In this document: positions 47,001 through 58,941 of the stretch, piece after piece | How the letters are laid out: each line of letters opens with the position of its first letter | How positions within the stretch are numbered: position 1 is the stretch's first letter | Assembly: GCF_018294505.1 (NCBI RefSeq) | Contig: NC_057804.1 | Coordinates: 248,853,099-248,917,098, forward strand | Reading direction: 5' to 3' | From: Triticum aestivum | Taxonomy: Eukaryota; Streptophyta; Magnoliopsida; Poales; Poaceae | Length of the DNA stretch: 64,000 bases | The notes under the pieces: model-generated | Seen by the model: only the letters and a program-made list of their open reading frames with translations | Told to the model about the DNA's origin: nothing | The model's database searches: none | Position numbers and translations under genes: made by a program

Positions 47001-48442
47001 CCTCAAGGTCTGGCAAAGGGCTGGCGTTAAGAGAATATAATTGTCGCTTGGCTATTCGGGTCAAGACATTGACTATCTTCCCCGAAGGATGGGTGAGTTG
47101 AACAGTCCTAGAGAAGCAATCAATTTGGGCATGATGAGCTGACATCCAGTCCATACCCAGAATGATATTAATATCTGAAGATTTAAGGGCTATCAAAGAC
47201 GCAAGGAAAACAAGTCTGTCGACTTGGATTTCATTTCCATAACTTACCTTAGAGGTCTGCCATCTAGAACCAGGGGTAGAAATTTCCATAGTGGATGGCA
47301 AGTCACAGAATGCAACGTTATGCAAACGAGCATAATTTTCAGATATAAAAGAATGAGAGGCTCCTGTATCAAAAAGAACAGATGCCGGGTGGCAATTAAC
47401 AAGAAGCGTACCGAGAACGACGTTGGGATCCTCTTGAGCTTCTTCGGCAGAGATACAGTTGACATGGCCACGTGAAGCGGTGACCGGCTTGGCGTGGAAT
47501 ATTTTTCCTGTCGGCTTGCCACGGCCAACAGCTTTAGCAGACTGGTTGGGGTTGGTCTGGGGACACTCACGCATATAGTGACCAGATTCCCCACATTTGA
47601 AACAAGTCACGGAACTGGTACGTGGAGGAGCATTATTGATTGGACCCCCATAGGGCTTGGCCGGTGCAGACTGTTGAACGGAGCGAGGCGCCTGGAAGGA
47701 TGGCCTCGGTGTGAACCTGGGTGGCAGGGCGGTGTTGGGCACCCACACGCGGCGCTTCTGAGGACCAGCACCGGATGAGGAACCCATGTCACGGCCATGC
47801 TTGCGTGTTGCGTCATAGTCAGTCTGACCAGTTTCAGCACTGATGGCTTTGTTGACAAGTTTCTGAAAAGATGTGCACTCATGCAGACGGAGGTCGCGGC
47901 GAAGCTCAGGACTAAGTCCCTTACGGAACCTTGCTTGCTTCTTGGCGTCAGTAGACACTTCCTCAGTTGCATATCGTGCGAGATTACCAAACTCCCTGCT
48001 GTAAGCATCCACAGAAAGTCGGCCTTGGGTGAAACTGCAAAATTCTTCACGTTTACGGTCCATGAGACCCTCCGGAATGTGATGTTCACGGAAAGCCTCG
48101 CTGAACTCAGCCCAAGTAGTGACATGGCCCGCTGGGCGCATAGCTCCATAATTCTCCCACCATAGACTGGCGAAGCCAGTCATCAGCGTCGAGAGGCTCG
48201 ACGGAGTGGTGGAACGTGGGTGGATGCAATTTGATAAAATCACTGAGTGACACCACGTTAGTCCTCTGATGGTGTGTTGTATTCTGTTCAATACGCTCCA
48301 ACAAACGGTTGGTCTCCCGCTTGTTTCTCTCAGCTTCCATCATAACCTCGGCTAGGGAAGGAGGATGAGGCAGATTTGCATCCCTGACTTCACTGCCTTC
48401 GGCCTGCTCTTGAGGAGCAGGGTTAGTGCGCGTGTTGACCAT
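44050..48442 (-). pseudogene. Unit B gag-pol: gag frameshifted by 83-bp deletion, pol open
   Basis: The gag start (MVNTRTNP) is at 48442. After about 90 codons, at 48171-48172, an 83-bp segment present in unit C (58244-58326) is missing, with a GCG microhomology at the ends, and the frame is lost. From there to the stop at 44050 the frame is open for more than 1350 codons: gag core (SLWWENYG), CCHC knuckle, protease (DTGAS), RT (YLDD, 46426-46437), RNase H, integrase (D-D35-E, intact HHCC) and chromodomain. So the gag N-terminal part is separated from the rest. It would make the structural and replication enzymes of the element if intact; here gag-pol cannot be made as one chain. Confidence 0.85.
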
Positions 48443-48785
48443 CCTAGGTAAACAAGACAATGATTTAGTCAGGATGATAAAATTCCAACATAGGATACAA
48501 AATGTAAGGAATAACTCGGAATGCAAGATGATCATCCGTATGACATGGTAAAATACAGAAACTGCTTCTTTATTCCATCGTCATACACACCATACAGGGT
48601 TTAGTACAAGACCAAACAAAGTACTATTATGGTGAAAAGAGGATTACATCTCATCGAAGGCATCCCAAGCTCCTATACATTATTTTTCTACACCTCCGGA
48701 AAGAGTACAAACTAGGTCATATCCCATGAGTCACGCGGGACGATAGAAGACACAGCTAGTGCGAACTAGTGATACTACCACTAAC
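48443..48785 (-). other. Spacer between extra ORF and gag in unit B
   Basis: 343 bp without a convincing gene. The same spacer separates the two ORFs in unit C (58599-58941). A frame open upstream of the gag ATG (to 48535) adds a hydrophobic stretch and is probably not used. Confidence 0.5.
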
Positions 48786-49571
48786 TCAGACCGATCCGTA
48801 GTAGTCCTCGTAGAAGTCGCCTCCATAGCCTGGAAGTTCAACATGATCATCCGGAAACAGACGGTCTCGCGGAGTTTGTGGACCATAGGGGCTAGGATGA
48901 GGCCTTGGACCAACAGATGGTGGCCTGCGGGGACCGCGAGGTGGGGTGATGCCTCCTACATCACGCCAAACCATCACGTCCGGCAGAGCAGATCTCACAG
49001 GATAGAGATCGCGCATATCCAAATATCCAGCTTGCACCGCCGGTGCGAACCGAGTCAAAGTGGCCCAGTGGTCAGCACGGGTATTGAAGAGCTCTAACCT
49101 TAAGGCCCGATTTTCACGGTCCTTATCCTCGAGCATCTCAGCAGTGGTGCGAGTCCGTGAATCCTCCTGAGTGGGGTCAGCATAGATAGCCTGGAGATAC
49201 ACTTGTGCTCCCGGAAGTGATCCTGGCATATACCGGAAATCAGAGTCCCGAAATAAACCAGATCTGACTCGCATAATGGTCATCATAGAGTAGGCGGCGT
49301 CCTGCACAGCCATCTCAATAGTAACCCCGAGTCCATAGGAGCAGTGAAGAGGCTCGGTGGATCCAGGATAAGATGGAAATATCCTGACAGTGCAGAGATA
49401 CTGGCTTTGATTGAAGTCCCGGAATTGCTCTTCGACCGTGTACTCAGGATACCAGCGGTATCTAGCCTCAGTCATTACCCTGACCAACTTAGCAGTATGG
49501 CCGGGTACATCTAGGCATCGAGTCAGGCGAACCACTTGATTGAGGTCGCGAGTGGCCATCTGAAAGCACAA
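48786..49571 (-). CDS. Extra pre-gag ORF of chromovirus, unit B
   Basis: 261 codons, same strand as gag and lying between PBS and gag. A second in-frame ATG at codon 5 (MATRDLNQ) may be the real start. It is nearly identical to the unit C copy: about four residue differences (for example Arg/Gly near residue 37 and Leu/Ser near 182) and no stop. Residues ~25-105 have the helix-strand-strand-strand-helix layout of a double-stranded-RNA-binding type domain: PEYTVEEQF, CTVRIF, then YGLGVTIEMAVQDAAY. The Lys-Lys pair that contacts RNA in classical members is absent. A short Glu/Arg/Leu-rich helix follows at ~145-165, then a Pro/Gly/Arg-rich tail ending in acidic and aromatic residues. No gag or pol motif. 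Function unknown; the fold idea is inference. Confidence 0.7.
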   Translation of the reverse strand: MCFQMATRDLNQVVRLTRCLDVPGHTAKLVRVMTEARYRWYPEYTVEEQFRDFNQSQYLCTVRIFPSYPGSTEPLHCSYGLGVTIEMAVQDAAYSMMTIMRVRSGLFRDSDFRYMPGSLPGAQVYLQAIYADPTQEDSRTRTTAEMLEDKDRENRALRLELFNTRADHWATLTRFAPAVQAGYLDMRDLYPVRSALPDVMVWRDVGGITPPRGPRRPPSVGPRPHPSPYGPQTPRDRLFPDDHVELPGYGGDFYEDYYGSV

Positions 49572-49985
49572 TCATATTGCAAAGGCATTAGAACTTCTAG
49601 CAAAATTTCGGCAGCATAACAGTTGTAAATGCTCAAGAAGGATTTGAGACATTTGACAAAGGATTTCGTACATACTTAACATCATCATATCAAGTTCTGA
49701 AACCATTCTAACAACATAAGGTGGTAGTAGAACTGAACTAGGCTTGTAACCATCAAACTTATAAGGTACTACTGATTAGTAACTCGTGATCCTGATAGAG
49801 AGAACAGATCCTAATTCCTTAACCCCCCGGTGGAAGAATGGACTGACTCAGATCAGAAAGTCATAAGGTATAAGGAGTAAAAAGAGCCTTACGTTCCAAC
49901 CCACAAACAATTCCCCTACATATAACTAAAGAATTTCTAGACTCAACATCGACCAGTTTGGCTTGGAGAACCTACAGGCAGTCCG

Positions 49986-49997
49986 GCTCTGATACCA
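49986..49997 (-). other. Primer-binding site of unit B (tRNA-iMet type)
   Basis: Minus-strand TGGTATCAGAGC, four bases (GCGT) after the end of LTR C at 50002, so LTR C serves as 5' LTR of unit B. The leader 49572-49985 between PBS and extra ORF has no gene. Confidence 0.9.
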
Positions 49998-50001
49998 ACG
50001 C

Positions 50002-53000
50002 TGTCAGGACCCCGACTCGATGTCACATCGATCTAGCCGGTAACACCTCATATCACTTTGCGGCCTCACGCACGGTATCCCCACGGGTGTCGTCTTCCCT
50101 TTTCCCGGGACCGTTTGCGCCTTTTGGCTCACGTATATGATAGTGTCGCTAGCATCCATATGATAAGGAGCCCGGGCTGACATGACTAGTCGTAAACCCA
50201 AAGTGGCACAGACTTACAGGGACAGGCATCCATGACCCAGCTTCGAACGTGTCGGTCATCAGCAAGTGGGTCCGGGCTGTAGCACTGGGCTAGCAGGACT
50301 CCGGTAAACCGGGCTGTAGCGGCCTAACAGGACTCCGGTACTCAAAGCGTGACATTTCCCCGAAGGGACAGACACAGGAACGAAGAAGGACACATGCCGG
50401 CCAGCCTAAGTGTTCCAGAGCAGTAGCAAGCTACCATGGCTCAGCGGTAACACTAGGAGACATTTCCCGGTAAGAGAGGCTACTAAAGATAAACAACTAG
50501 ATAGTCAGATCCCTCACATACCAAGCATTTCAATCATACACACAATATGCTCGATATGTGCAAATACAACGAAGCATCACAACATGACTCTATGACACAA
50601 GTACTTTATTTAAGGCTCAGGGAGCCATACATAACATACACAAAGGTACGGGTCTCACGACCCCACATACAAGTCATACAGTCATACAAACCAGCAGCGG
50701 AAGTAACTTGTCTGAGTACAGACAACTAGTAAAATAAAAGAGGCTTGGAAAGCCTAGCTATACTACGTGGTCCTTCACAAGCTCAGGGTCACCACCTGGG
50801 TCTTTAGCCTACTCGTTGATGTCAACGTCTACATAGAACCCATCAGAAAGGGTTGCAGCGTCTTCTGTAAAAATGTAGATTATAGCAACATGAGTACAAA
50901 GGTACTCAGCAAGACTTACATCAGATCCTACATACATGCATAGTATCAAGAAGGGTTGGTGGAGTTATTGCAGCAAGCCAGCTTTGACTCTTGGCTAGGC
51001 TATCCTACGATACTCCAACTTGAAATGGTTTTGCGCACACGAGTCCACTACTCACCACTTCAATACACTACCGAGGATCCACCTCCGTCTTCCTACGGAA
51101 GGGCCATCCTCGGCACTCACACTTATCTTGAGGCTTTTAACAGTTTCCATTTACTTGTCTATGAACTGTATAGGCAACCAAGTAGTCCTTTACCGCGGAC
51201 GCGGCTATTCGAATAGATCATGTTAACCCTGCAGGGGTGTACTTCTTCATACACGCTCTCACCACTTACCGTCGCTTACACGACATGTACTCGGCAACCT
51301 TCAAGCGGAAGCCCAACGTGGGTGTCGGCCACGACCTACCTAATCACCTAAGCCTCCAGTCCAGGTTTATCGCCTATTCAGGTTCCATCCGCAGGGAGTC
51401 CAGCCGAGGTTTCCCATACGGCCCCGAATGATGTGAACAGGGTTCCCGAGATACCTAACGGGTATTCGGTACACCCGGCCACGTACCTACCGCATCACAG
51501 CCCACCCCTACGGTCAGCGCTGTCCACGGCCTCCAGTAGGCTACAAACACCAGAAACTACTTGCAACTCCTGGACGGAGAACTAGGGTGAATAAGAAGCC
51601 GAGAGGGTCCATTGGTTTCGGGCCCAATGCATGGTAGTAGCTGATTCTTAAATCACACATACAGATCTCAGTGCTTAAGGTCGGCTTCAATGAAACAACC
51701 CACCATGTACTCCTACATGGCCTCTCATCGATACCTTTACCAAATCGTGTTCACCACACCACTCCCATTACCGACATAATCATTTCACTCTAGCCCATCA
51801 CCCAGATGAACCAGACCTGACACGACTCTAAGCATAGCAGGCATAGCAAGGTAGGAACAACACATACATATGGCTCATTCAACTCCTACACATGCTAGTG
51901 GGTTTCATCTAGTTACTGTGGCAATGACAGGTCATGCAGAGGAAATGGGTTCAACTACCGTAGCACATAGTAGTTTGAAACGCGTTGTCTTAATGTAGTA
52001 AAGGAGAGCAGGAGCGAGAACATGGGATTGTATCGATATGATCAAATGGTTGGTTGCTTGCCTGATGGTTCGATGCACTGATACGGTTCTTCGTTAGGGT
52101 AATCACGGTACTCCTCGGAGGCAGAACCTGTCGCAAAGGACATCGATACACAAGCATCACCAAACAATGTGCAACAATATGATGCATGCATGAAACATGG
52201 CAATATGAGTGTGTTGGGCTAATGCAACTAGAACCAGAAGGGTTTGAACAAATTTGAATCAAAGATTCAAATTTCAAACTCAAACATGGCCTTTTAAAGT
52301 GCTTTTCCTTGTTCTGCTTAAAACATCAATTTAACTTGTTTGATCATGCATGAAAATAGTACAGATGGATAGATTGGATTTTTCTGATCATTTTTCATAT
52401 ATAATTTGTCCAAATTGGAGTTACAGAATAAAAGTTATGAATTTTTAAAGTTTAAATAATATTCTGGAATTTCCTGATTTAAATTTAAATCCAGAAAATC
52501 AATTACTGCGTCAGCCTGACGTCAGTGTGACGTCAGTGGTCAACTGCGGCTGGCTGAAGTCAAACCTGACGTGTGGGGCCCACACGTCAGTGACAGGGGG
52601 GTTAAACAGGGTTAATTTAATCCTAATTACTAATTAGTGGCGCTGGGGCCCACTAGTCAGTGTCAGGGGGTTAACTAACAGTGGTTAGCACTAATCCTAA
52701 TTAGCTACAGGGCTGGGCCCACCTGTCAGGGACTCAGGGGGTGTCCTGCCGTGGTCAAAGTGGGTCAAACCCACCGGCGACGTGACGCCGGCGAGGCCCG
52801 AGACGGCGGCGCGACGCGGGATCGCGCTACAGGGCACGGGCGAGGCCGTGCTTGGGCTCGTTGGAAAGCTCTTGCTCCCGCGCGTCGAAGGGTGGCCGTG
52901 GCTGGGCCTGGGGTGGCCGGAGTCGACGGCGGCGAGCTCGGCTGCGGCCGCCGGAGTTCGGGTGCGGTCGGGATCGGTGTTGCAGGGGGTTTGGGGAGGC

Positions 53001-54138
53001 GTTAGTGCGTGCTGCGTGCTCCTAGTGAGGTGTGGAGCACGATAGTGTGCTCGGTTGGGTGCTACGGTGACCGTGGCCACGACGGCGACATCGCCGGCGG
53101 CGTGGAGCTCTCGGCCAAGGTGGGGCTACGGCCTAGAGGTCGGAAGAGGCCAGGGGAGAAGGGGGAAACGATCCGGGGGCTCACCGCGGAGCTGCAGGGA
53201 TGGTTAGCGGGCTCGGGGACGCGCTGGAGACGACGAATTCGACGGCGACGATGGTCGGAGCCCGAAGAGGGGAACGGCGACGTGGCGGCGATGCAGGGCT
53301 TCCGGGGAGCTGTGGAGCGGTGGGGAGGAAGAGGGGGTCGTGGCGGAGCTTCTGAGCTAGTCGGGGGAGCGAGGGGTGGCCGGAGATGGCTGCTATGGCG
53401 AACGGCGGCGACGGTGGTGTTCGGCCGTGTGAGAGAGAGAGCGAGGGAGAGGAAGGAAGAGCCGGGGGAGAGTGAGAGAGAGCAGGGGGGAGGCGTGGCG
53501 TCGTCCAGGGCATCGAGGCGAGGAGGGGAGGGCAGGCAGGCAGGGAGAGAGGTGGCGTGGCGCGGTGGCGCGCGCGCGCGCCGGCCACACTCCCCTCCCT
53601 CTGTCGGGACGAAGACGACAGAGGAGGGAGATGGGCTGGGCCGGCTGCTGGCTGGGCCGGCCAGCTGGCTGGGCCGCACAGTGGAGGAGCCCAGGTAAGC
53701 TCCTCCTGTTAATTATTTTCTGTTTTCTAATTTCTGACATTTGTTTTGATTTAAAAAATATATTAAATCATTTATTTAACTTATGCCAATTTTTGCAGGA
53801 GCTATATATATTATTCCAGAGCTCCTTTATAAATGGCATAATATTTGGACATATATTAATATATATAAATAATATATTTCCAATGCAAATAATTATGCAT
53901 TAATTCCAAATGCCCAAAATAAATACCTGTGAGCTCTTAAAAATATTGGTTTGATTTTTATCTCTGTCCAATATTTTCAGAGAGCAACATGAGCATTTTC
54001 TTGGACCTTTTTGGAGAAATTTTTATTTGGATCATTTTCAAAAAGATTCTGAGGGTTTCACAGATCCCCATTTCAAGTTTCTGATGAAAGAGTAAACATG
54101 ATGCAACACTCTAATGCATGGCTAACTAGGATGTGACG
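50002..54138 (-). repeat. LTR C, shared between units B and C (4137 bp)
   Basis: It abuts the PBS of unit B on one side and the polypurine tract (minus GAGTGGGGG) of unit C on the other, so it acts as 5' LTR of B and 3' LTR of C. Same length as LTR A. About ten of its differences from A are also differences from D, meaning C carries its own mutations. ACGT motif cluster at 52507-52594; CpG-rich block 52697-53704; intron-like segment 53695-53798. Confidence 0.9.
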
Positions 54139-55711
54139 ACTCACCCCCACTCAAAAGAATCTCGTCCCGAGATTTGGGTTCCTCCGGGAAGAAGGCGGGA
54201 TACTCGAGTCGAAGACGATCCTCCCTTTCCCAAGTTGCTTCATCCTCAGAATGGTGCGACCATTGAACCTTGAGAAACTTGATATTATGACGTCGCGTGG
54301 TACGTTCGGCTTGATCGAGGATATGAATGGGGTACTCTCGATATGTAAGATCATCTTGGAGATCAAGCGTTTCGTGGTCCACTCCACGGATAGGATCCGA
54401 GAAGCAACGCCTGAGTTGAGAAACGTGGAAGACATCGTGAACTCTGGAGAGGTGCGGAGGTAGTTCCAACTGGTAGGCAACTTCTCCTCGTTTGGCAAGA
54501 ATGCGAAAAGGTCCAATGTAACAAGGAGCCAATTTGCCTTTGATACCGAAACGATGGGTTCCCTTCAGAGGGGTGACCCGAAGATAAGCCTTCTCGTCAA
54601 CCTCGAAAGTCATAGCCTTATGCTTTCGGTCATATTGACTCTTTTGACGGGATTGGGCTGTTTTCAATTTTTCACGAACGATACGAACTTGTTCTTCTGC
54701 TTCCTGAATCATATCCGGACCAAACAATTGTCTTTCCCCGGTCTCTGACCAGTTAAGGGGTGTTCGACATCGTCGTCCATAGAGAACTTCAAAAGGGGCT
54801 TTACCCAAGCTAGATTGATAGCTGTTGTTGTAAGCGAATTCGGCAAATGGAAGGCACTTCTCCCAGTCCGTTCCAAATGAGATAACAGAGGCTCGAAGCA
54901 TGTCTTCTAGAATTTGGTTGACGCGTTCCACTTGACCACTCGACTGAGGGTGGAAAGCGGTGCTAAAGGAGAGACGAGTTCCCATAGCATTTTGGAAACT
55001 TTCCCAAAATCGAGAGGTGAAAAGACTTCCTCGATCCGAGTTAATTTCCAAAGGAACACCATGGAGAGACACTATTCGGGAGATGTACAAATCTGCCAGC
55101 TGACTAGCGGTTATACTCTCACGAACAGGTAAGAAATGGGCTACTTTGGAAAGACGATCGACCACGACGAAAATAGCATTATTCCCTCTCTTGGTCCTGG
55201 GAAAACCGGTAATGAAATCCATACCAATTTTATCCCATTTCCATTCAGGAATAGCTAAGGGTTGAAGGGTGCCAGCAGGCCGTTGATGCTCTGCTTTTAC
55301 ACGATGACAGACGTCGCAATTTGCAATATACTGAGCAATTTCTCTCTTCATCCTAGTCCACCAGAACCTCTGGCGTAGGTCCTGATACATTTTAGAGCTA
55401 CCGGGATGAATGGTGAGAGGAGATTCATGAGCTTCCTTAAGGATTAATCGCCTTAGGTTGCGCACTTTGGGAACCACTAGTCTATTCCCGAAGTATACGA
55501 CTCCTTGATCATTAATGGAGAAACAATTCACAATTCCTTTCTGAATGTTCCTCTTGATGCGGGAGATTCCCGGATCTACCTTCTGTGCTTTGATAATTTG
55601 ATCCGTAAGGGTAGGTTTTGCCACCAAGGTGGAAAGAAAACCTTGAGGTACAATTTGAAGGTTAAGTTTCCGAAATTCCTCATGGAGAAGCGGTTGACTT
55701 TGTTGTAACAT
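54122..55711 (-). pseudogene. Unit C integrase and chromodomain portion, separated by frameshift
   Basis: 529 codons continuing pol in a different frame. In this piece the zinc-binding set is His95, His102, Cys132, Cys135. The catalytic triad is Asp165, Asp226, Glu262 with 35 residues between the last two (D-D35-E). The chromodomain lies near the C-terminus (YPIHILDQAER ... [15 protein letters not shown]). The stop TAG lies 17 nt inside LTR C, so the last codons come from the LTR. Integrase inserts the cDNA; a chromodomain is thought to guide it to heterochromatin. Motifs are intact but the segment has been cut off from the upstream frame by one extra T at 55716-55718. Confidence 0.85.
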
Positions 55712-58598
55712 CAGGTTTGTTACAATAAGATTTACGACTTAGCGCATCAGCCATGACGTTGGCTTTCCCTGGGGTGTAGGTTATTCCTAAGTCGAAGTCT
55801 GTGATCAATTCAACCCAACGTCTCTGCCTGAGATTCAAATCCGGTTGGGTGAAAATGTACTTCAGACTTTGGTGATCAGTGAATATTTCGCAACGATTAC
55901 CGAGGAGGTAATGTCGCCAGGTCTTAAGTGCATAGACTACGGCTGCAAGCTCTAGATCATGAGTAGGATAATTCTCCTCATGTGGGTGCAATTGCCGTGA
56001 AGCGTAAGCAATTACGTGTCGATCTTGCATAAGAATGCAACCTAGTCCTTGTCGCGAGGCGTCGCAGTAGATAACAAAGTCCTTGGAGAAGTCTGGCGGT
56101 ACCAGCACGGGAGCAGAGGTCAGGCGTCTTTTCAGTTCCTGAAAGCTGTGCTCACATTGTGGAGTCCATTCGAACTTTTTATCTTTCTTGAGGAGTTCGG
56201 TTAGAGGTTTAGCAACCTTGGAGAAGTTCTCGACAAAGCGACGGCAATAGCTCGCTAAGCCCAGAAAACTTCGAACTTGCTTGACCGATTCAGGTGGAGT
56301 CCAATTAAGGACGGCTTGAACTCGCTCAGGGTTAACAGCAATACCTTTACCAGATATTACATGACCCAGATAGGTCACTTCTGACAACCAGAATTCACAT
56401 TTAGAAAATTTGGCATAAAGGCGATGCTCTCGAAGTTTCTTCAACACTAGCCTTAAATGTTCGGCATGTTCTTCCTCGTTCTTGGAGTAGATGAGTATAT
56501 CATCGAGATAAACTACGACGAATTTATCCAAATACTCCATGAAGATTGAGTTCATCAACCGAGAAAAGGTGGCTGGAGCGTTGGTTAAACCGAAGGACAT
56601 GACAGTGTACTCGTATTGGCCATAACGAGTAACAAAGGCCGTTTTAGGAATGTCCCCGTTTCTGATTTTGATTTGATGGTAGCCCAACCTCAAATCCATC
56701 TTGGAGAAGACTGAGGATCCAGCGAGCTGATCGTACAGGTCGTTGATCCTGGGAAGTGGATATTTGTTCTTGATTGTGACCAAATTGACAGGTCGGTAAT
56801 CTACAACCATCCGGTCCGTACCATCCTTCTTCTTGACGAATAGGACGGGGCAAGCCCACGGAGATGAACTAGGGCGGATGAAACCCTTTTTCAAGGATTC
56901 ATCGAGTTGTTTCTTAAGCTCGGCTAGTTCTAGTGGTGCCATCTTATAAGGTCTTCTAGCAATCGGAACGGTTCCGGGGATGAGGTCGATTACGAACTCA
57001 ACATCCCTGTCAGGTGGAACACCTGGCAATTCCTCTGGAAAGACATCCGGGAAGTCACAGACTACCGGCACGTCCTCAAGGTCTGGCAAAGGGCTGGCGT
57101 TAAGAGAATATAATTGTCGCTTGGCTATTCGGGTCAAGACATTGACTATCTTCCCCGAAGGATGGGTGAGTTGAACAGTCCTAGAGAAGCAATCAATTTG
57201 GGCATGATGAGCTGACATCCAGTCCATACCCAGAATGATATTAATATCTGAAGATTTAAGGGCTATCAAAGACGCAAGGAAAACAAGTCTGTCGACTTGG
57301 ATTTCATTTCCATAACTTACCCTAGAGGTCTGCCATCTAGAACCAGGGGTAGAAATTTCCATAGTGGATGGCAAGTCACAGAATGCAACGTTATGCAAAC
57401 GAGCATAATTTTCAGATATAAAAGAATGAGAGGCTCCTGTATCGAAAAGAACAGATGCCGGGTGGCAATTAACAAGAAGCGTACCGAGAACGACGTTGGG
57501 ATCCTCTTGAGCTTCTTCGGCAGAGATACAGTTGACATGGCCACGTGAAGCGGTGACCGGCTTGGCGTGGAATATTTTTCCTGTCGGCTTGCCACGGCCA
57601 ACAGCTTTAGCAGACTGGTTGGGGTTGGTCTGGGGACACTCACGCATATAGTGACCAGATTCCCCACATTTGAAACAAGTCACGGAACTGGTACGTGGAG
57701 GAGCATTATTGATTGGACCCCCATAGGGCTTGGCCGGTGCAGACTGTTGAACGGAGCGAGGCGCCTGGAAGGATGGCCTCGGTGTGAACCTGGGTGGCAG
57801 GGCGGTGTTGGGCACCCACACGCGGCGCTTCTGAGGACCAGCACCGGATGAGGAACCCATGTCACGGCCATGCTTGCGTGTTGCGTCATAGTCAGTCTGA
57901 CCAGTTTCAGCACTGATGGCTTTGTTGACAAGTTTCTGAAAAGATGTGCACTCATGCAGACGGAGGTCGCGGCGAAGCTCAGGACTAAGTCCCTTACGGA
58001 ACCTTGCTTGCTTCTTGGCGTCAGTAGACACTTCCTCAGTTGCATATCGTGCGAGATTACCAAACTCCCTGCTGTAAGCATCCACAGAAAGTCGGCCTTG
58101 GGTGAAACTGCAAAATTCTTCACGTTTACGGTCCATGAGACCCTCCGGAATGTGATGTTCACGGAAAGCCTCGCTGAACTCAGCCCAAGTAGTGACATGG
58201 CCCGCTGGGCGCATAGCTCCATAATTCTCCCACCATAGACTGGCGGGGCCTTCAAGATGATATGCAGCAAAGGTGACCTTGTCAGCCTCCGCTACCAGCA
58301 CGGAACGCAGTTTGTGAGAGATACTGCGAAGCCAGTCATCAGCGTCGAGAGGCTCGACGGAGTGGTGGAACGTGGGTGGATGCAATTTGATAAAATCACT
58401 GAGTGACACCACGTTAGTCCTCTGATGGTGTGCTGTATTCTGTTCAATACGCTCCAACAAACGGTTGGTCTCCCGCTTGTTTCTCTCAGCTTCCATCATA
58501 ACCTCGGCTAGGGAAGGAGGATGAGGCAGATTTGCATCCCTGACTTCACTGCCTTCGGCCTGCTCTTGAGGAGCAGGGTTAGTGCGCGTGTTGACCAT
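55680..58598 (-). pseudogene. Unit C gag-protease-RT-RNase H, frameshifted before integrase
   Basis: Starts MVNTRTNP at 58598 and is open for 972 codons. The gag core ([26 protein letters not shown]) is followed by a CCHC knuckle at residues 308-321 (57677-57636), the protease Asp386-Thr-Gly, RT with Tyr697-Leu-Asp-Asp, and RNase H with Asp846 in CDAS. One extra T (run at 55716-55718; units A and B have one T fewer) shifts the frame, giving about a dozen unrelated residues and a stop at 55680. Gag here is intact, in contrast to unit B. I chose the ATG at 58598 because upstream codons lie in the spacer and encode a hydrophobic stretch absent from gag proteins. Confidence 0.88.
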
Positions 58599-58941
58599 CC
58601 TAGGTAAACAAGACAATGATTTAGTCAGGATGATAAAATTCCAACATAGGATACAAAATGTAAGGAATAACTCGGAATGCAAGATGATCATCCGTATGAC
58701 ATGGTAAAATACAGAAACTGCTTCTTTATTCCATCGTCATACACACCATACAGGGTTTAGTACAAGACCAAACAAAGTACTATTACGGTGAAAAGAGGAT
58801 TACATCTCATCGAAGGCATCCCAAGCTCCTATACATTATTTTTCTACACCTCCGGAAAGAGTACAAACTAGGTCATATCCCACGAGTCACGCGGGACGAT
58901 AGAAGACACAGCTAGTGCGAACTAGTGATACTACCACTAAC
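58599..58941 (-). other. Spacer between extra ORF and gag in unit C
   Basis: 343 bp, nearly identical to the spacer of unit B. It could hold splice or translation signals needed to reach gag downstream of the extra ORF. None is certain. Confidence 0.45.

Noticed and set aside
48443..48535. Upstream extension of gag (about 31 residues, hydrophobic) considered as signal peptide
   Set aside because: The MVNTRTNP start is better placed and gag is cytosolic; the extension lies in the untranslated spacer.
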